From positions 1 through 7,146 of the forward strand of contig CAYFSC010000157.1 in the NCBI GenBank assembly GCA_964345695.1: a stretch of 7,146 nt of DNA, given 5' to 3'. Below the pieces are notes generated by a model. That model was not told the origin of the DNA, made no database searches, and was given only the letters and a program-made list of their open reading frames with translations. Both the position numbers and the translations under genes were made by a program. Below, piece by piece: positions 6,024 through 7,146 of the stretch; the stretch's first letter is position 1; each line of letters begins with the position of its first letter. This DNA comes from CAYFSC01 sp964345695 (lineage in GTDB: Bacteria; Bacteroidota; Rhodothermia; Rhodothermales; Salinibacteraceae).

Positions 6024-6228
6024 GCGGCGGATGGCATAATACCAAGTGCGAAGGCCCGTTGTGCATTCGGGTTCAGCCGGGCACGTAGGGACGCAGCGCG
6101 CCAACCGGTATGACCTCGCTGCGCGCGGCCCCGATGCGCCCCTGCGCCGACGGATTCGGTCCAGCCGGCGGTGTTTTCAACGTCCCGGCGGATCGATTCT
6201 GCACAATGGTTTGCAGCAGGTGGCATAA
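6024..6228 (+). repeat. imperfect 16-base direct repeat, two copies
   Basis: GCGGCGGATGGCATAA (6024-6039) and GCAGCAGGTGGCATAA (6213-6228) agree at 13 of 16 bases and lie 189 bases apart within the divergent spacer. They might be duplicated regulator or promoter elements, or chance similarity. Only the two ends of the span are the repeat. Confidence 0.3.
6036..6065 (-). promoter_or_regulatory. candidate promoter for proB
   Basis: On the minus strand TGCACA (6065-6060), an 18-base spacer and TATTAT (6041-6036) give 4/6 and 5/6 matches to the sigma70 consensus. The leader to the proB ATG would be about 110 bases. A weak match with no further support. Confidence 0.2.
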
Positions 6229-6310
6229 GATCCCGAGCCTCGATGCGCAGCCGTGCTCTTCGCAATTGCCGCGCCGCGTTCGTACCCTGCGTGCGGGCCT
6301 TTACTTGTTG

Positions 6311-6349
6311 CCGGCATTCTTTGCCGGTCTGCAAGGCCGGGGCCGGCCT
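6311..6349 (+). promoter_or_regulatory. two tandem GC-rich hairpins in the GNAT leader
   Basis: Hairpin 1 is CCGGCA (6311-6316), loop TTCTT, TGCCGG (6322-6327). Hairpin 2 is AGGCCG/CGGCCT (6334-6339/6344-6349) with a four-base loop, followed by GATTTT. The GCCGG of hairpin 1 (6310-6314) could instead pair with CCGGC of hairpin 2 (6343-6347), so mutually exclusive folds are possible. The second hairpin ends 29 bases before the GNAT ATG. It could be an attenuator, a weak terminator of an upstream transcript, or a protein site. Confidence 0.35.
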
Positions 6350-6378
6350 GATTTTGCATTGCGGAACGCAGGACACGC

Positions 6379-6990
6379 ATGACCTCTTCGCGCTGGGATC
6401 CCTTTCCGCTCCGCGTCTCCGTGGGGGACCTTGACCTGATTATCCGGCCCGTGAAGGCCGCCGACAAGTCCCGCATCGTGGAAGGCCTCCGCGCCATCTC
6501 GTCCGAAACCTCGTACCGTCGCTTCTTCACACCGACGTTCTACCCGTCGGACGAGCAACTGCGGTATCTGACGGACATCGACGGCGAGCGGCACATGGCC
6601 CTCGGGGCGATCGACGCGTCCAAGGAGGGCGCACCCGGCGTCGGTGTGGCGCGGTACATCCGCCTTTCGGAGGAGCCGACGGTGGCCGAGGCCGCCATCC
6701 TTGTGGTCGATGCCTACCAGAAGCGCGGCGTGGGCTCGATCCTTCTTGTGGCACTCAGCCGCTACGCGTGGCACCACGGGATCCGAACGTTTCGCGGATA
6801 CGTGCTGCTGGACAACCAGGCGTTTCTCCGGTACCTGCAGTCGCTGGGCGCGCACAAGGAGCGGGCAGAGGACGGTGTCCTCCAGATTGATCTGCCGGTC
6901 CCCGGACGGCTGGAGGATCTTCCAGAAACGCCCGCGGCGCAACGCGCACGGTGGGCATGGCGCCTCGTCGACAAGGCGTGGCCGGCCTAA
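6379..6990 (+). CDS. GNAT family N-acetyltransferase
   Basis: A 203-residue cytosolic acetyltransferase that should transfer acetyl from acetyl-CoA to an amine; the substrate is unknown. The GNAT fold spans about residues 20-172. It opens with LIIRPVKAADKSRIVEGL (20-37) and ETSYRRFF (43-50), an N-terminal pattern also seen in the acetyltransferase domain of Pat-type protein lysine acetyltransferases. Motif A is ILVVDAYQKRGVGSILL (107-123), with the acetyl-CoA pyrophosphate-binding Q-x-x-G-x-G at 114-119. The next helix region is LLDNQAFLRYLQSLGA (143-158), with Asn146 where the family often has Asn. A tail of about 30 residues follows the fold. ATG at 6379 has AGGA five bases upstream (6370-6373). 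There is no CoA-ligase domain or regulatory domain. A probable MFS gene follows after 35 bases, so the two may be co-transcribed. A protein-acetylating role is only a guess. Confidence 0.9.
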   Translation: MTSSRWDPFPLRVSVGDLDLIIRPVKAADKSRIVEGLRAISSETSYRRFFTPTFYPSDEQLRYLTDIDGERHMALGAIDASKEGAPGVGVARYIRLSEEPTVAEAAILVVDAYQKRGVGSILLVALSRYAWHHGIRTFRGYVLLDNQAFLRYLQSLGAHKERAEDGVLQIDLPVPGRLEDLPETPAAQRARWAWRLVDKAWPA

Positions 6991-7025
6991 CCCTCTTTGT
7001 TCGTCGATTCTGCTTTCCTTCCTGC

Positions 7026-7146
7026 ATGCGAGCTGCCCTCCGCACCGTCTGGACCCACGGCCCGAGTCGCGCCGTCGCATTTGTCTTTGCCTATGTAAGC
7101 ACGCTGTACGGAACGTGGCTGGCCCGCATCCCTGAGGTGCAGCACG
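7026..7146 (+). CDS. probable major facilitator superfamily transporter, N-terminal part only
   Basis: The first 40 codons of a gene that runs off the window. The visible protein starts MRAALRTVWTHG, then has a hydrophobic stretch (about residues 15-34, AVAFVFAYVSTLYGTWLA) that fits a first membrane helix, followed by LARIPEVQ (32-39). The G-x-W-x-x-RIP-x-x-Q pattern just after helix 1 is typical of YbjJ-like MFS permeases, which have 12 helices and about 380-400 residues. The frame differs from that of the GNAT gene and begins 35 bases after its stop, same strand. No Shine-Dalgarno is seen. The substrate cannot be inferred, and with so little protein the family call is moderate. Confidence 0.6.
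   Translation, partial: MRAALRTVWTHGPSRAVAFVFAYVSTLYGTWLARIPEVQH

Larger units (their letters stand above)
5920..6378. other. divergent intergenic region between proB and the GNAT gene
   Basis: This 459-base spacer between divergent genes must carry the proB promoter and probably that of the GNAT gene. It holds three GCATAA motifs (6012-6017, 6034-6039, 6223-6228), an imperfect 16-base direct repeat and two GC-rich hairpins near the GNAT start. A 90-codon plus-strand frame (6110-6382) ends with an ATGA overlap on the GNAT start, but its composition is not gene-like. Confidence 0.6.

Noticed and set aside
5086..6039. A 317-codon plus-strand frame opposite proB
   Set aside because: Antisense shadow of a well-supported ProB; low-complexity Gly/Val/Arg/His translation with no domain.
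5920..6066. A 49-residue N-terminal extension of ProB from the ATG at 6066
   Set aside because: The extension is Cys/His-rich and not acidic, has no ProB homology, and the ATG at 5919 gives the normal family N-terminus.
6110..6382. A 90-codon plus-strand ORF overlapping the GNAT start by ATGA
   Set aside because: The overlap looks like translational coupling, but the translation is basic and Cys-rich, unlike the acidic proteins around it, has no domain, and reads through the two hairpins. It is more likely chance.

Overview
The window is a high-GC bacterial sequence whose proteins have an acidic, halophile-like composition; the cyclophilin shows this most clearly, with many Asp/Glu and few Lys. 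With the weak Shine-Dalgarno sites of most genes and the simple-repeat spacers, this fits a salt-adapted member of the Rhodothermota such as Salinibacter or a relative. That assignment is inferred from style, not from an identified marker. The sequence is a draft scaffold with two blocks of exactly 100 N (2915-3014 and 4403-4502), so two intergenic lengths are unknown.

Layout. On the minus strand, in transcription order: proB, glutamate 5-kinase (5919 to 4777); a long spacer with a gap; proA, glutamate-5-semialdehyde dehydrogenase (4325 to 3045); a spacer with the other gap; a cytosolic cyclophilin-type peptidyl-prolyl isomerase (2794 to 2303); a possible 35-residue small ORF with the best ribosome binding site in the window (2231 to 2124); and a Kef-type cation:proton antiporter with a C-terminal RCK module (2054 to beyond base 1, C-terminus cut by the window). 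On the plus strand are a GNAT acetyltransferase (6379-6990) and, 35 bases later, the first 40 codons of a probable MFS transporter (7026 to the window end). The 459-base divergent spacer 5920-6378 must hold the proB promoter and probably the GNAT promoter.

How the genes fit together. ProB and ProA carry out the first two steps from glutamate to proline; ProC is not in the window. The antiporter would move K+ or Na+ against protons under nucleotide control. Proline synthesis, a cation antiporter and a cytosolic foldase on one strand would suit a salt-stressed cell, but the wide spacers argue against a tight operon, so this is a neighbourhood inference only.

The spacers are the unusual part. 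They carry degenerate low-complexity repeats with strong strand bias (G/T-rich before the cyclophilin, A/C-rich after proB, pyrimidine-rich at gap 1) and several stable inverted repeats. I see no CRISPR array, rRNA, tRNA, transposase, phage gene or defence system. I do not find a clearly new biological system here. The best leads are the small ORF with its overlapping 14-bp inverted repeat, and the structured leader of the GNAT gene.
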